Positions 32,483 through 41,317 of a stretch of 64,000 nt of DNA are shown piece after piece; position 1 is the first letter of the stretch; every line of letters begins with the position of its first letter. This DNA comes from Actinomadura madurae (GTDB lineage Bacteria; Actinomycetota; Actinomycetes; Streptosporangiales; Streptosporangiaceae), in the NCBI RefSeq assembly GCF_900115095.1, contig NZ_FOVH01000027.1, forward strand, positions 41,206-105,205, read 5' to 3'. Below the pieces are notes generated by a model. The model ran no database searches. It was not told where the DNA came from and worked only from the letters and a program-made list of their open reading frames with translations. The position numbers and the translations under genes are program-made.

Positions 32483-33288
32483 ATGCCCTCCATCACCTCA
32501 CGGACCAGAGCTTCCGAGGCCACGTCGGTCAGAGCCGAGTTGCCGATCAAGTCCCACAATCGCCGGAGCTCTTCGACATGAGAGCCTAGTGTGATCACCC
32601 GGCCGGTGCCCCCTGCGCTTTCCACGAATGCGATCTCCGGCTCGTCCTCCAGACTGAACAGCGTGAACCCGGCCGCGGGAAAGACCTGGGCCTCATCTGG
32701 AATGATCAGGATGTTGATGTTGGGCTCTTTCATGAGTTCAAGGACTCGCTCAAGCTGAGCCCTAGTGATCTCTCGATTGCCGACGATCTTCCGGATCACT
32801 GCTTCCAGCATGACGATCACCACCCATGGTGGGTCGTCTCCTCGCAGTGTGTCTTGACGGTTGATCCGTGCGGCGACCGCTAAGTCGATGGCATTGGAGT
32901 GCTGGCCTGGGCGAAGGACCGCCCGAGCGTAGTCCTCGGTCTGGAGTAGTCCTGTGACGACGACGGGCTCGTAGACCCGGACGGCGTTGGCGGTGCTCTC
33001 CAGTTCTGCGTAGGGGCGGAAGAAGAGGGGGATGCCCTCCTTGGCGGCGAGGGGTTGGAGTTCCTGGAACTGGTCGTCGGTGTTGAAGTGGGTGTCGAGG
33101 CGTTCGGCCAGTTCGGGGGACGGGGCCTGGGCGGCGGTCTCGACCTTGGAGATCGTGTCGTGGGAGTAGCCGACCTCGGCGGCGAGCTGGGCCTGGGAGA
33201 GTCCGGCCTTGTCGCGGAGCTTCCGGAGTTTTGCCCCGAAAAGTGCGGCTGCCGACTCGGTCGGGTCGAGGCGCTTCCGATTCACCAT
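32479..33288 (-). CDS. XRE family regulator with DUF5753 domain
   Basis: 269 aa from ATG 33288, with GGAGGG upstream. HTH_31-type N-terminus: LFGAKLRKLRDKAGLSQAQL, AAEVGYSHDTISKVETAAQ. From about residue 90, DUF5753 (VYEPVVVTGLLQTEDYARAV, MLEAVIRKIVG, EPNINILIIPDEAQVFPAAG). It co-acts with the adjacent DUF397 protein and sits divergently from a HATPase gene, a common trio in actinomycetes. Confidence 0.95.
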   Translation of the reverse strand: MVNRKRLDPTESAAALFGAKLRKLRDKAGLSQAQLAAEVGYSHDTISKVETAAQAPSPELAERLDTHFNTDDQFQELQPLAAKEGIPLFFRPYAELESTANAVRVYEPVVVTGLLQTEDYARAVLRPGQHSNAIDLAVAARINRQDTLRGDDPPWVVIVMLEAVIRKIVGNREITRAQLERVLELMKEPNINILIIPDEAQVFPAAGFTLFSLEDEPEIAFVESAGGTGRVITLGSHVEELRRLWDLIGNSALTDVASEALVREVMEGM

Positions 33289-33403
33289 GAGTTGCCCTCC
33301 GGAAGTATCGAGTTGGACAAAGCTGGTCCCACTCCCGACGGTAGCCAAATCGTCACAGCATGTGTGCCGGATCACACGCATCGAGGGACGGGAGTGGCCG
33401 GGC

Positions 33404-33898
33404 ATGGTGTGCGGCGGACGGTGGCAGGCGACACATTTCGACAGAACGGACGGGTTGGTTCGGGTGGAGACGGCGGCCGGGGCGCGGGCCGTGCGGCGGG
33501 GGTTCCTGGCCGTGCCGGAGGTCGTCCAGCAGGGGCGCCTGATCGCCGAGTCGCAGGCGTTGCAGTGGGGGCTCGCCGAGGAGACGGTGCAGGACGCCGT
33601 TCTAGTGGTGTCGGAACTGCTCACCAACGCGGTGCGGGCCACCCAGGGGCAGCCCGTGTCGTTGCGGATGGTCTTGTCGGAGGCGGGCCTTCGGGTGGAG
33701 GTCTGGGACGCCTCGCCCGTGCGGCCGGAGGCGTCCGCGCCCGATCTCTCGATGCCGGAAGGGCCGGTTCCTGATGACGCTCCCGATCCCGGCGGCTGGG
33801 GGCTGGGCATTGTCGAATGCCTGTCCGCGGAGCGGGGCGTCCGCGCGGAGCTGGACGGGAAGATCGTGTGGGCGCTGCTGAACGCGGTCTACCGGTGA
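33404..33898 (+). CDS. RsbW-like ATP-binding protein (anti-sigma kinase type)
   Basis: 164 aa from ATG 33404; GTG codons further in are alternatives. HATPase_c_2 fold: N-box DAVLVVSELLTNAVRATQ, G1-like VEVWDASPVRPE, G2-like GGWGLGIVECLSAERG. These short proteins are encoded beside XRE-DUF5753/DUF397 pairs across actinomycetes. It may act as an anti-sigma factor or bind the regulator. The 33289-33403 gap holds both divergent promoters. Confidence 0.88.
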   Translation: MVCGGRWQATHFDRTDGLVRVETAAGARAVRRGFLAVPEVVQQGRLIAESQALQWGLAEETVQDAVLVVSELLTNAVRATQGQPVSLRMVLSEAGLRVEVWDASPVRPEASAPDLSMPEGPVPDDAPDPGGWGLGIVECLSAERGVRAELDGKIVWALLNAVYR

Positions 33899-33903
33899 TG
33901 CGG

Positions 33904-34284
33904 TCAGGCGAGCACTTCTTCGGGGCTTGAGTCGGGCGGGAAGCCGGTGCCGGCGCCCCACATCTCCGCGAAGCGGCCGTCGGCGATGCGGAAGATCTCG
34001 AACAGCATGGGCGGCGCGTCGCCGTCCGGCATCGGGATTCCCTCGACGGTGGAGCGGACGGCGGCCTTGTCGCCGTCGACCAGGATGTCCTGGGCGATGA
34101 CGCGCATGTCCGGGTAGCGGGCGACGAGCGTGCGCCAGGCGTTCTTGCCCGCCTCGAAGCCGGTGGTGCCGAGCGGGTGGCTGAAGAAGTCGGGGGCGTG
34201 CAGGTCGTCGCCCTGGTCGAAGCGGCGGCTGTTGAAGCACTCCTGCATCTGCCGTATCAGGACGGTGACGTGTTCGCGGGTCAT
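33904..34284 (-). CDS. ester cyclase / SnoaL-like protein
   Basis: 126 aa NTF2-like fold: VTVLIRQMQECFNSRRFDQG, DLHAPDFFSHPLGTTGFEAG, RYPDMRVIAQDILVDGDKAA, FEIFRIADGRFAEMWG. This matches SnoaL-like ester cyclases, of which only some are enzymes. It is divergent from a TetR gene at 34362, the expected regulator. The ligand or substrate is unknown. Confidence 0.85.
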   Translation of the reverse strand: MTREHVTVLIRQMQECFNSRRFDQGDDLHAPDFFSHPLGTTGFEAGKNAWRTLVARYPDMRVIAQDILVDGDKAAVRSTVEGIPMPDGDAPPMLFEIFRIADGRFAEMWGAGTGFPPDSSPEEVLA

Positions 34285-34361
34285 CGTGGCTCCTTCGTGC
34301 TAAGCGGTGCGGCGCCCCGGTTGGGAGGATACGGGGCGGCGACCCGGTTAAGCTAGGGGGC

Positions 34362-34955
34362 ATGTCCGACCGGTTTGAGGGGAAGTCGCCTGCGGCTCGT
34401 CGCGTGCGCGCCGATGCGCGGCGTAATCGGGAGCGGGTGCTTGAGACCGCGCAGCGGTTGTTCGCGACGGAGGGGCTCGGCGTCTCGCTGGACGAGATCG
34501 CCCGTCGCGCGGGTGTCGGGCCCGGTACCGTCCACCGGCACTTTCCGGCCAAGGAGGCGCTGTATCTCGCCGTCGCGACGGATCAGCTCAGGCAGTTGAT
34601 CGCGGAGGCCGAGGTGCTCGCCGCGACCGATGATCCGGCGGCGCTGTTCACGCTGCTGTCCCGGATGATCGCCAACGGTGCCGAGAACGTGGCGGTGAAG
34701 AGCGCGCTGGCGGCTGCGGAGTTCGACCTGCGCACCGCCGCCCCGGACGTCGCCGCTGACCTCACGAGCCAGGTCGCAGAGTTGCTGGATCGGGCGCACG
34801 CGGCGGGCGTGGTGCGCGACGACCTGACCGTGGACGAGGTGATGGCGCTGGTCGCCGGTGCCTTCGCCGCGATCCGCCACGCGGGTGCGGAGGCCAGCCG
34901 GGAACGGTCGGGACGCATCGCCCGGCTCATCCTTGACGGGCTGCGACCTCGATAG
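34362..34955 (+). CDS. TetR family regulator
   Basis: 197 aa. N-terminal HTH: RRNRERVLETAQRLFATEGL, VSLDEIARRAGVGPGTVHRHF. The C-terminal ligand domain has the SBP-type pattern (LFTLLSRMIANGAENVAVKS). AGGGGG precedes ATG 34362, and TAAGCT at 34349-34354 may be its -10. It likely represses the divergent ester cyclase gene. Its 3' end overlaps the convergent GlxA-type gene by 29 bp. Confidence 0.92.
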   Translation: MSDRFEGKSPAARRVRADARRNRERVLETAQRLFATEGLGVSLDEIARRAGVGPGTVHRHFPAKEALYLAVATDQLRQLIAEAEVLAATDDPAALFTLLSRMIANGAENVAVKSALAAAEFDLRTAAPDVAADLTSQVAELLDRAHAAGVVRDDLTVDEVMALVAGAFAAIRHAGAEASRERSGRIARLILDGLRPR

Positions 34956-35895
34956 ACGGACGGAAGGCCCGGCGGTAGGCCCCGGGGGTGGTGCCCAGGG
35001 CGGCGAGGAAGCGCCTGCGGAGGTTGGTCGCGGACGAGAGGCCGACGCGGCGGGCGATGGCGTCCAGCGGGAGGTCGGTCGACTCCAGGAGGTCACGGGC
35101 CGCGGCGATGCGCTGGGTGAGGAGCCACTGTCCGGGGCTGGTGCCGAGCTGGCCGGCGAACCGGCGGGCGAGGGTGCGGGCCGACATCCCGGCGTGCGCG
35201 GCCATGTGCTCGACGGTCACCGGTTCGCCGAGCCTCCCGGCGATCCACTCCAGGAGGGGGGCGAGGGTGCCGTCGATCTGCTCGGGGTGCGGCGGTGCCG
35301 AGTACTGGAGCTGGCCGCCCTCGCGGTGGGGCGGCATGACCATGGTCCGGGCGACGTGGGCGGCGTACCGGGCGCCCTGGTCGTTGCGGAGCAGGTGCAT
35401 GCACAGGTCGAAGCCGGCCCCGGCTCCGGCGCTGGTGGCCACGTCGCCGTGGTCGACGTAGAGCACGTCCGGGTCGACCTTGACCTGCGGGAAGCGGGCG
35501 GCGAACTCGTCGGCCAGGGCCCAGTGGGTGGTCGCCGCGCGTCCGTCCAGGAGGCCGGCGTGGGCCAGCGCGAAGACGCCGGAGCAGATGCTGGCCACCC
35601 GCGCTCCGCGGGAGTGGGCGCGGCGGAGGGCCTGGACGACCGTGGGGGAGGGCGGCTCCTGAGTGGGCAGCCAGCCCGGGACGATCACGGTGTCCGCCTC
35701 GTCGAGTGCCTCAAGGCCGGTGGTGACGAGCATGTCGTACCCGGCGTGCGTGGCGACCGGGCCGGGCCGTTCCGTGCACACGCGGAAGCCGTACCGGGTC
35801 GGGAGCCCCGGCCGCTCGATCCCGAACACCTGCGCCGCGCAGCCGAGTTCGAAGGTCGACTGCGGGGGCCGGACGAGTGCCACGACGCGGTGCAT
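34927..35895 (-). CDS. GlxA family AraC-type regulator (DJ-1/PfpI domain)
   Basis: 322 aa from ATG 35895 (family proteins start MHxVAVL); an upstream ATG at 35913 with AGGA is possible. Residues 1-180 form a DJ-1/PfpI-like domain: ADTVIVPGWLPTQEP, then VASICSGVFALAHAGLLDGR with the nucleophile-position Cys. The HTH_18 follows, with VEHMAAHAGMSARTLARRF and LDAIARRVGLSSATNLRRRF. It is divergent from the cupin gene at 35968. An inverted repeat TGTCA-TTCC-TGACA (35916-35929) between them is a likely operator. Confidence 0.92.
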   Translation of the reverse strand: MHRVVALVRPPQSTFELGCAAQVFGIERPGLPTRYGFRVCTERPGPVATHAGYDMLVTTGLEALDEADTVIVPGWLPTQEPPSPTVVQALRRAHSRGARVASICSGVFALAHAGLLDGRAATTHWALADEFAARFPQVKVDPDVLYVDHGDVATSAGAGAGFDLCMHLLRNDQGARYAAHVARTMVMPPHREGGQLQYSAPPHPEQIDGTLAPLLEWIAGRLGEPVTVEHMAAHAGMSARTLARRFAGQLGTSPGQWLLTQRIAAARDLLESTDLPLDAIARRVGLSSATNLRRRFLAALGTTPGAYRRAFRPSIEVAARQG

Positions 35896-35967
35896 GACAG
35901 AAAAGTACCTCATGATGTCATTCCTGACACTCGCCAGGTCGGAGGCCTGGTGGCGAGGCTGGGGGCC

Positions 35968-36300
35968 ATGACGACAGGACAGAACATGCCCGGTTACGTC
36001 TGGTCCGCTGTGCAGGACGCGCCCGTTCGCGAGCTCTTCCCGGGCATCCGCCTGCGCTCCCTGTGGAAGGGGGACAACGGCGCCCATGCCCATGTGCTGG
36101 AGATGGACGCGAACACCGGCTGGGTGGGGATCGACGTCCACGAGCCGGGTCCCGAAGAGGTCTACGTGGTTTCCGGCGTCTTCAACGACGGCGTCCGGGA
36201 CTACCCGGCCGGCTCGTTCATCCACGCGCCCGCGGGCTCATCGCACGTCCCGCAGACGAGAACGGGCTGCACGCTGTTCCTCTTCTACCCGGAGGGCTAG
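35968..36300 (+). CDS. ChrR-like cupin protein
   Basis: 110 aa single cupin: GIRLRSLWKGDNGAHAHVLE, DVHEPGPEEVYVVSGVFNDG, SFIHAPAGSSHVPQ. The His, Glu and His positions suggest a metal site, as in the anti-sigma ChrR cupin_7 group. It may be an enzyme or ligand sensor. It is controlled presumably by the divergent GlxA-type regulator, repeating the cupin/AraC pairing seen at 9.8-11.4 kb. Confidence 0.82.
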   Translation: MTTGQNMPGYVWSAVQDAPVRELFPGIRLRSLWKGDNGAHAHVLEMDANTGWVGIDVHEPGPEEVYVVSGVFNDGVRDYPAGSFIHAPAGSSHVPQTRTGCTLFLFYPEG

Positions 36301-36411
36301 ACCGCGCGGAGGCGGCCAGGTCTGGCAACGATCTTGCGGGGGAAGTGATCATCGCCCGACACTGGGACGTCCGCCCCCGGAAACCGTGCCCCGGAAGGAG
36401 AGGGTCCGAGC

Positions 36412-37752
36412 GTGCCCTCGAAGCTCATCGGCCTCCGTACCGTCGCGGGCCGGGTCCGGGGCTTGGCCGCGCTGGCGCTGGTCGCGCTCGCCGTGCTGTC
36501 CACCACGACGGGCGTGGCGGTCGGGCACGCGCGTGACGGGCTGCGGACGCTGGGAGACCGCGAGGGCCCCATGGTGCTGGCCACGGGGGACATGTACCTC
36601 GCGCTCAGCGACATGGACGCGCAGGTGACCAATGTCCTGCTGACCGGTGACGAGGAGGGCTGGCTGTGTGATCCGGAGGCGTCCGACTGCGAACGCGGTA
36701 CTCAGCGGTACGTCTACGACATCCGCCGCGAGGACGCCCAGCGGGCCGGGTTGCAGGCGGCGCGGCTGGCGAAGGACGACCCGGTGCGGCTGCGGACCGT
36801 CCAGGCGGTCCTGGACGGACTGCACGCCTACGACCAGAACGTCCAGGCGGCGATGCAGGCCGCGCGCTCGCCGAAGGCCATGGCGGAACCGCCGCCGGAG
36901 GCGGTCCGGCGATACCGGGCGGCGACCGCGCTGATGACGGAGGACCTGCTGCCGAAGGCCCGCAACCTGACGCTGGACGGCGCGGCCGACGTCGACGCCG
37001 CCTACGAGGACGAGCACTCGGCCGTCCTCGCGGGACGGTTCCGGGTGATCGGCGCGGGGCTGGCGCTGCTCGCCGCACTGGCGGGCCTCCAGGTGTACCT
37101 GGCCCGGCGCTTCCGGCGGCTGGTCAGCCTGCCGCTCGCCGCCGCGCTCGCGGGCGCGCTGGCGCTGACCGTGGCGGGAGCGTCGCTGCTGGCCACGGAG
37201 GCGGACCGCCTGCGGGCGGCGAAGAGCGCCGGCTTCGATCCGGTCCTCGACCTCACCCGCCTCCGGGCGATCGGCCAGGGCATGGACACCGACCGGAGCA
37301 GGCGGCTCATCGATCCGGCCGGCGCCGTCCGCTACGACCAGATGTACCTGGAGAAGGCTCAGACGATCCGCTACGTCAAGGGCGCGACCGGCATGGACGC
37401 CTACGACCGGGCACTGGACCGGCCGGTGGCGCGGGACGGGGCCGCGGCCGCCTACCGCGTCTACCAGGACCATGACCGGGCCGTCCGGGACCTCGCCGAG
37501 CGCGGCGACCGAGTGGCCGCGGCCCACGCCCACCTGGACCCGCGCTGGACGGCTCTGCCTCACCCGGCCTTCCGGACCTACCACCAGAGACTCGACGCCC
37601 TGATCAGCCGGCACGAGTTCCTCCTCATCCGCGCCGTGGCGAGGGGCGACCGCGCCGCGGAGCCCTGGACGTGGCTGCCGGCGGCCGGTGCGCTGGCCAT
37701 CGCGGCGCTCATCGCGGCCGGGGTCTGGCCGCGCCTGTCGGAATACCGCTGA
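36412..37752 (+). CDS. glnX: GlnX-like membrane sensor
   Basis: 446 aa. TM1 is at about 15-38, and a first extracellular helical domain at 39-206 (DMYLALSDMDAQVTNVLLTG). TM2 and TM3 are at about 207-260 around a basic cytoplasmic hairpin (LARRFRRLV). A second extracellular helical domain spans 261-420, and TM4 is near the C-terminus. Two four-helix sensor-type lobes with a solute-binding gene next door match GlnX, which in mycobacteria relays amino-acid signals through GlnH to PknG. No kinase gene is adjacent here. Symbol by architecture and context only. Confidence 0.65.
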   Translation: MPSKLIGLRTVAGRVRGLAALALVALAVLSTTTGVAVGHARDGLRTLGDREGPMVLATGDMYLALSDMDAQVTNVLLTGDEEGWLCDPEASDCERGTQRYVYDIRREDAQRAGLQAARLAKDDPVRLRTVQAVLDGLHAYDQNVQAAMQAARSPKAMAEPPPEAVRRYRAATALMTEDLLPKARNLTLDGAADVDAAYEDEHSAVLAGRFRVIGAGLALLAALAGLQVYLARRFRRLVSLPLAAALAGALALTVAGASLLATEADRLRAAKSAGFDPVLDLTRLRAIGQGMDTDRSRRLIDPAGAVRYDQMYLEKAQTIRYVKGATGMDAYDRALDRPVARDGAAAAYRVYQDHDRAVRDLAERGDRVAAAHAHLDPRWTALPHPAFRTYHQRLDALISRHEFLLIRAVARGDRAAEPWTWLPAAGALAIAALIAAGVWPRLSEYR

Positions 37753-37768
37753 TGAACGGGAGCCGGCC

Positions 37769-38632
37769 GTGCATGCCGCACGCAGCAGACTGACCCTCGT
37801 CGCCACGGCCGTCCTGACCGTCCTGGCGGTCCTGTTCTTGGTGGTGCCACTGGCGGTGGCGCCGCTGGTGCACGGCGACGACGGACCGCCGTCCGTCACC
37901 GACCGGGACACTCTGGTGATCGGGGTCAGGGACACCCCTCCAGGTCTGGCCTTCCGTGCCGGGGACGGTTCGCTCCAAGGGTTCGACGTCGATGTGTCGA
38001 CCTACATCGCCGGGCGGCTCGGCGTCACGTCCGGCGACCTGACCTTCCGGGTGCTGGCACCGGACGAATGGGAGACCGCGCTGAACCGGGGCACCGTCGA
38101 CATGGTGGTCGCGGCCTACACCATCACGCCCGAACGCAAGGAACGGGTCACGTTCGCCGGGCCGTACTACGTCGCGCACCAGGACATCCTCGTCCGCCAG
38201 GGGGACGAGTCAGTGCGGAACGTGCGGGACTTGCGCGGCAAGAGGCTCTGCCAGGTCTCCGGGTCCGACTCGTGGCGGCGGGTGACGGAGGACAGGAAGG
38301 TGGCCGCGTCGCCGGTGCCCGCGCGTACCTACGGCGAGTGCGTCAAGGCACTGGCGGATGGACGCGTCGACGCGGTGTCCACCGACGACCTGACCCTTGC
38401 CGGGCTCGCCGCCGCCCCGGGATCCGGCGCCACCCTGGTCGACGCGCCGTTCACCGACGAGCGGTACGGGATCGGTCTGCGCAAGGGAGACGTGGACGGC
38501 TGCCAGGCGGTCAACCGGATCCTCACCGGGATGTACCAGAACGGCGCCGCCGACACCCTGCTCGACCAGTGGTTCACCGCACCGGGCTTCGACGCCGCCT
38601 CGGCGGTGCCGCGGTTCGAGGGCTGCCGCTGA
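37769..38632 (+). CDS. glnH: GlnH-like extracellular solute-binding protein
   Basis: 287 aa from GTG 37769 with GGGAG six bases upstream; 16 bp after the glnX-like stop. The N-terminal hydrophobic helix (VATAVLTVLAVLFLVVPLAV) has no lipobox Cys, so it is probably membrane-anchored or a cleaved signal rather than a lipoprotein. SBP_bac_3 fold: GFDVDVSTYIAGRLGV, DMVVAAYTITPERKERVTF, a VRDLRGKRLCQVSGSDSW hinge, and YGIGLRKGDVDGC. Four cysteines may form disulfides. Predicted ligand: Glu, Gln or Asp, as for GlnH. Confidence 0.75.
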   Translation: MHAARSRLTLVATAVLTVLAVLFLVVPLAVAPLVHGDDGPPSVTDRDTLVIGVRDTPPGLAFRAGDGSLQGFDVDVSTYIAGRLGVTSGDLTFRVLAPDEWETALNRGTVDMVVAAYTITPERKERVTFAGPYYVAHQDILVRQGDESVRNVRDLRGKRLCQVSGSDSWRRVTEDRKVAASPVPARTYGECVKALADGRVDAVSTDDLTLAGLAAAPGSGATLVDAPFTDERYGIGLRKGDVDGCQAVNRILTGMYQNGAADTLLDQWFTAPGFDAASAVPRFEGCR

Positions 38633-38691
38633 GGACCCGACTTGGGACGGCGTTGGTCTGCGTTTGCCCTGGCCCCGGGAATAGGGCCTGT

Positions 38692-39432
38692 GTGGAGGAG
38701 TGGTTCACACGGGAGATCGCGGACGCCGGCCGGGTCCGGCTCTTCTGCTTCCTCGTCGCGTTCATCGCCGGGTTCCTCTTCATCCGGTTCAGCGTGCGGA
38801 TGATCCGGCGGCAGGTGAAGTGGTGGCCCGGGAACGTCACGCCGGGCGGGCATCACATCCACCACGTGGTGTTCGGGCTGGTGTTCATGTGCGTCGGTGG
38901 TGTGGGCGGCCTGGCCATACCGGACGACGCGTCCGGGTTGGCGGCGGCGGCCGCCGCGGTGTTCGGGGTGGGGACGGCGCTCGTCCTGGACGAGTTCGCG
39001 CTCGTCCTGCACCTGAAGGACGTCTACTGGAGCGAGCAGGGACGCTTGTCGGTCGAGGTCGTGTTCATCACGATCGCGCTGTGCGGGCTGATGCTGCTCG
39101 GGCTCCATCCCCTGGGTGTGGACGACGTCGCCGGGGACGGCCTGTGGAGCATCGTGAGCGTCATCCTGTTCGACCTGTTCGTGTCCGTGATCGCCCTGCT
39201 CAAGGGCAAGGTCTGGACGGGCGTCATCGGGCTGTTCATCGGCATCATCGCGATCGTCGGGGCCGTCCGGCTGGCCCGTCCCGACTCGCCGTGGGCGCGG
39301 CGCCGGTACTCGGCGGGCTCGCGCAAGGAGCGGCGGGCGCGGATCCGGGAGCGCCGGTACCGCATCCCGGTGCAGCGCTTCGGGGACTGGCTGAGCGATC
39401 TGGTCGCCGGACGCCCGTCCGGTGGTTCGTGA
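38692..39432 (+). CDS. integral membrane protein with HHIHH motif
   Basis: 246 aa from GTG 38692. About five to six helices: RLFCFLVAFIAGFLFIRFSV, a His cluster GGHHIHHVVFGLVFMC, two central helices, IIAIVGAVRL near residue 200, and a strongly basic C-terminal tail (RKERRARIRERRYR). The His cluster at the membrane face could bind a metal. Similar proteins are conserved but uncharacterised in actinomycetes. It ends at a bidirectional terminator. Confidence 0.8.
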   Translation: MEEWFTREIADAGRVRLFCFLVAFIAGFLFIRFSVRMIRRQVKWWPGNVTPGGHHIHHVVFGLVFMCVGGVGGLAIPDDASGLAAAAAAVFGVGTALVLDEFALVLHLKDVYWSEQGRLSVEVVFITIALCGLMLLGLHPLGVDDVAGDGLWSIVSVILFDLFVSVIALLKGKVWTGVIGLFIGIIAIVGAVRLARPDSPWARRRYSAGSRKERRARIRERRYRIPVQRFGDWLSDLVAGRPSGGS

Positions 39433-39476
39433 AAATCGGCGCGAACTCCGGTGGGTTCGCGGGCATCTGAACAAGC

Positions 39477-39509
39477 GGTGGCCGTGGACGTCGGGGGACC
39501 ACGGCCACC
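39477..39509. terminator. bidirectional hairpin between convergent genes
   Basis: GGTGGCCGTGG (39477-39487), an 11-base loop, CCACGGCCACC (39499-39509): an 11-bp perfect stem between the convergent stops at 39432 and 39516. There is no T-tract. Confidence 0.7.
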
Positions 39510-39515
39510 TCCAGA

Positions 39516-41186
39516 TCAGTACGGGGACGGGCCGCCGAACATCTCGCTGAGGCGCGGGGCCAGCTCGACGTCGCCGCGCAGCCGCAGGCGGCCGTCCATC
39601 AGCAGCGACGCCGGGTTGGCGTCCCCGGCGAGGACGCGCAGGAAGTCGGCCGTCGACAAGGTGAGGGTGAGGGCGGGGTTCTTCGCCGCGCCCACGCGGG
39701 CGCGGGCGCGCGTCTTGCCGAGTTCGAGCGTCCAGACGGTGCGGGTCAGGCGGAACTCCAGTTCCCCGGTGAAGCCGCCCGCGGCGGACGGGTCGAACGC
39801 GCGGGCCATCCCGGCGAAGAACGCGCGCTGTGCGGCAGGGCCGAAAAGGCGCTCGATCTGCTCGTCCGACCGGCCGTGGACGAACCTGGAGAACCCCCGC
39901 CGGAAACGCCTGCGGCCCGCCGAGCGGATGTCCCGGGACCGGTGCGCGCGGGCCACTTCGGCGTCCTCGTCGATGCGGTAGCCGGGCGGCGACGTCCGAG
40001 CGGGCTTCCGGCGCGCGAGGGCGGCGTCGATGGCGGGCGCGAGGCGTTCGGCTTTCGCGGCCTCGCGTTCCTCGCGCCCGTCGGTGAAGTGCGGCAGGAC
40101 CGCCTTCCCGAACAGTTCCAGCGACTCGCAGATGTGCTCGTGCCGGTTCGGTCCCGCCTGGAGGACGAACGCGATCTGGTCGACGCCGACCGATTCGTAG
40201 CGCCGGATCAGGTCGATGATCTGCTCCGGGGTGCCCACGGCGCCGCGTAGGGAGCCGACGTTGACGTTGAGCGTCTCGGCGTTGGCGATGATCTGCTCGC
40301 GGGAGAAGCCCCGGGCGTCACGCCGTGAAAGGAACTCCTCCCACACGTTGGTGCGGCCGGGGTCGTGCGGCGTGGGCCCGTAGTAGTGGGCGAGCGCGAA
40401 CGCGAAGAAATGCGCGCCGTCGATGCCGCGCTCGATGGCGGTCGCCTCGTCCTCGTGCAGCATCATCGGCAGGACGACGGCCAGGTTCGGGTTCACCGCG
40501 AACCCCGCCGGAACGCATTCCTCGGACGCGATGATGCGGTAGTACTCGTCCGCCCACTTGCCGGCGTCCTCGGGCTCCACGAAGGAGAACGACAGCGCGC
40601 CGATGCCGTTGCGGGCGGCGAACTGGATGGTCTCCCGGCGCGAGCACGCCACCCAGAGCGGCGGGTGCGGCTTCTGGACGGTCTTCGGAAGCACGTTCCG
40701 CGGCGGCATCGTGATGTCCGGCGACGACCATCCGGCGAACGGCTCCTCGACGAACATCCGCGTGATGGCGTCGATCGCGTCCTGCCACTGGGCCCTCTTG
40801 TCGCCGCGGCGCACGCCGAACCCGCCGAGCTCTGCGCTGGAGCTGGACTCGCCCGTCCCGAAGTCGACCCGCCCGTTCGAGACGAGATCGAGCGTCGCGA
40901 TCCGCTCGGCGATCCGCGCCGGGTGGTTCACCGCCGGCGGCAGCTGGACGATGCCGTGCCCGAGCCGGATCCGCTTCGTCCGCTGCGACGCGGCGGCGAG
41001 GAACACCTCCGGCGCGGAGGAGTGCGAGTACTCCTCCAGGAAGTGGTGCTCCACCTCCCACACGTAGTCGAACCCGATGCGGTCGGCGAGCTCCACCTGG
41101 TCCAGGGCGTCCTGGTAGAGCCTCAGTTCCTGCCCGTCGCTCCAGGGCCGCGGCAGCTGGTGCTCGTAGAACAACGAAAACCGCAT
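39516..41186 (-). CDS. luciferase-like monooxygenase fused to SCP2-like domain
   Basis: 556 aa from ATG 41186, with GGAGGTGG upstream. Residues 1 to about 385 are a bacterial luciferase-like flavin (FMN or F420) oxidoreductase: YVWEVEHHFLEEYSHSSAPE, RIRLGHGIVQLPP, RVDFGTGESSS and PPLWVACSRRETI. After a basic linker, residues about 450-550 match an SCP2 sterol-carrier domain: GFTGELEFRLTRTVWTLEL, then STADFLRVLAGDANPASLLM and LRLRGDVELA. The fusion suggests delivery of a hydrophobic substrate to the flavin site. It is divergent from the CoA transferase gene. Confidence 0.88.
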   Translation of the reverse strand: MRFSLFYEHQLPRPWSDGQELRLYQDALDQVELADRIGFDYVWEVEHHFLEEYSHSSAPEVFLAAASQRTKRIRLGHGIVQLPPAVNHPARIAERIATLDLVSNGRVDFGTGESSSSAELGGFGVRRGDKRAQWQDAIDAITRMFVEEPFAGWSSPDITMPPRNVLPKTVQKPHPPLWVACSRRETIQFAARNGIGALSFSFVEPEDAGKWADEYYRIIASEECVPAGFAVNPNLAVVLPMMLHEDEATAIERGIDGAHFFAFALAHYYGPTPHDPGRTNVWEEFLSRRDARGFSREQIIANAETLNVNVGSLRGAVGTPEQIIDLIRRYESVGVDQIAFVLQAGPNRHEHICESLELFGKAVLPHFTDGREEREAAKAERLAPAIDAALARRKPARTSPPGYRIDEDAEVARAHRSRDIRSAGRRRFRRGFSRFVHGRSDEQIERLFGPAAQRAFFAGMARAFDPSAAGGFTGELEFRLTRTVWTLELGKTRARARVGAAKNPALTLTLSTADFLRVLAGDANPASLLMDGRLRLRGDVELAPRLSEMFGGPSPY

Positions 41187-41317
41187 GGCGAACCACCTCC
41201 GGGCCAGCCTCACCCGGATTGGACGCGGCGTCAACAACGGCGGGGAGTGACCAAGCGCTCGCTTGACGGCGGGCGCCCCGACCGGCACGGTGAAGCCGAC
41301 GAGACGAGAGGAGCGCC

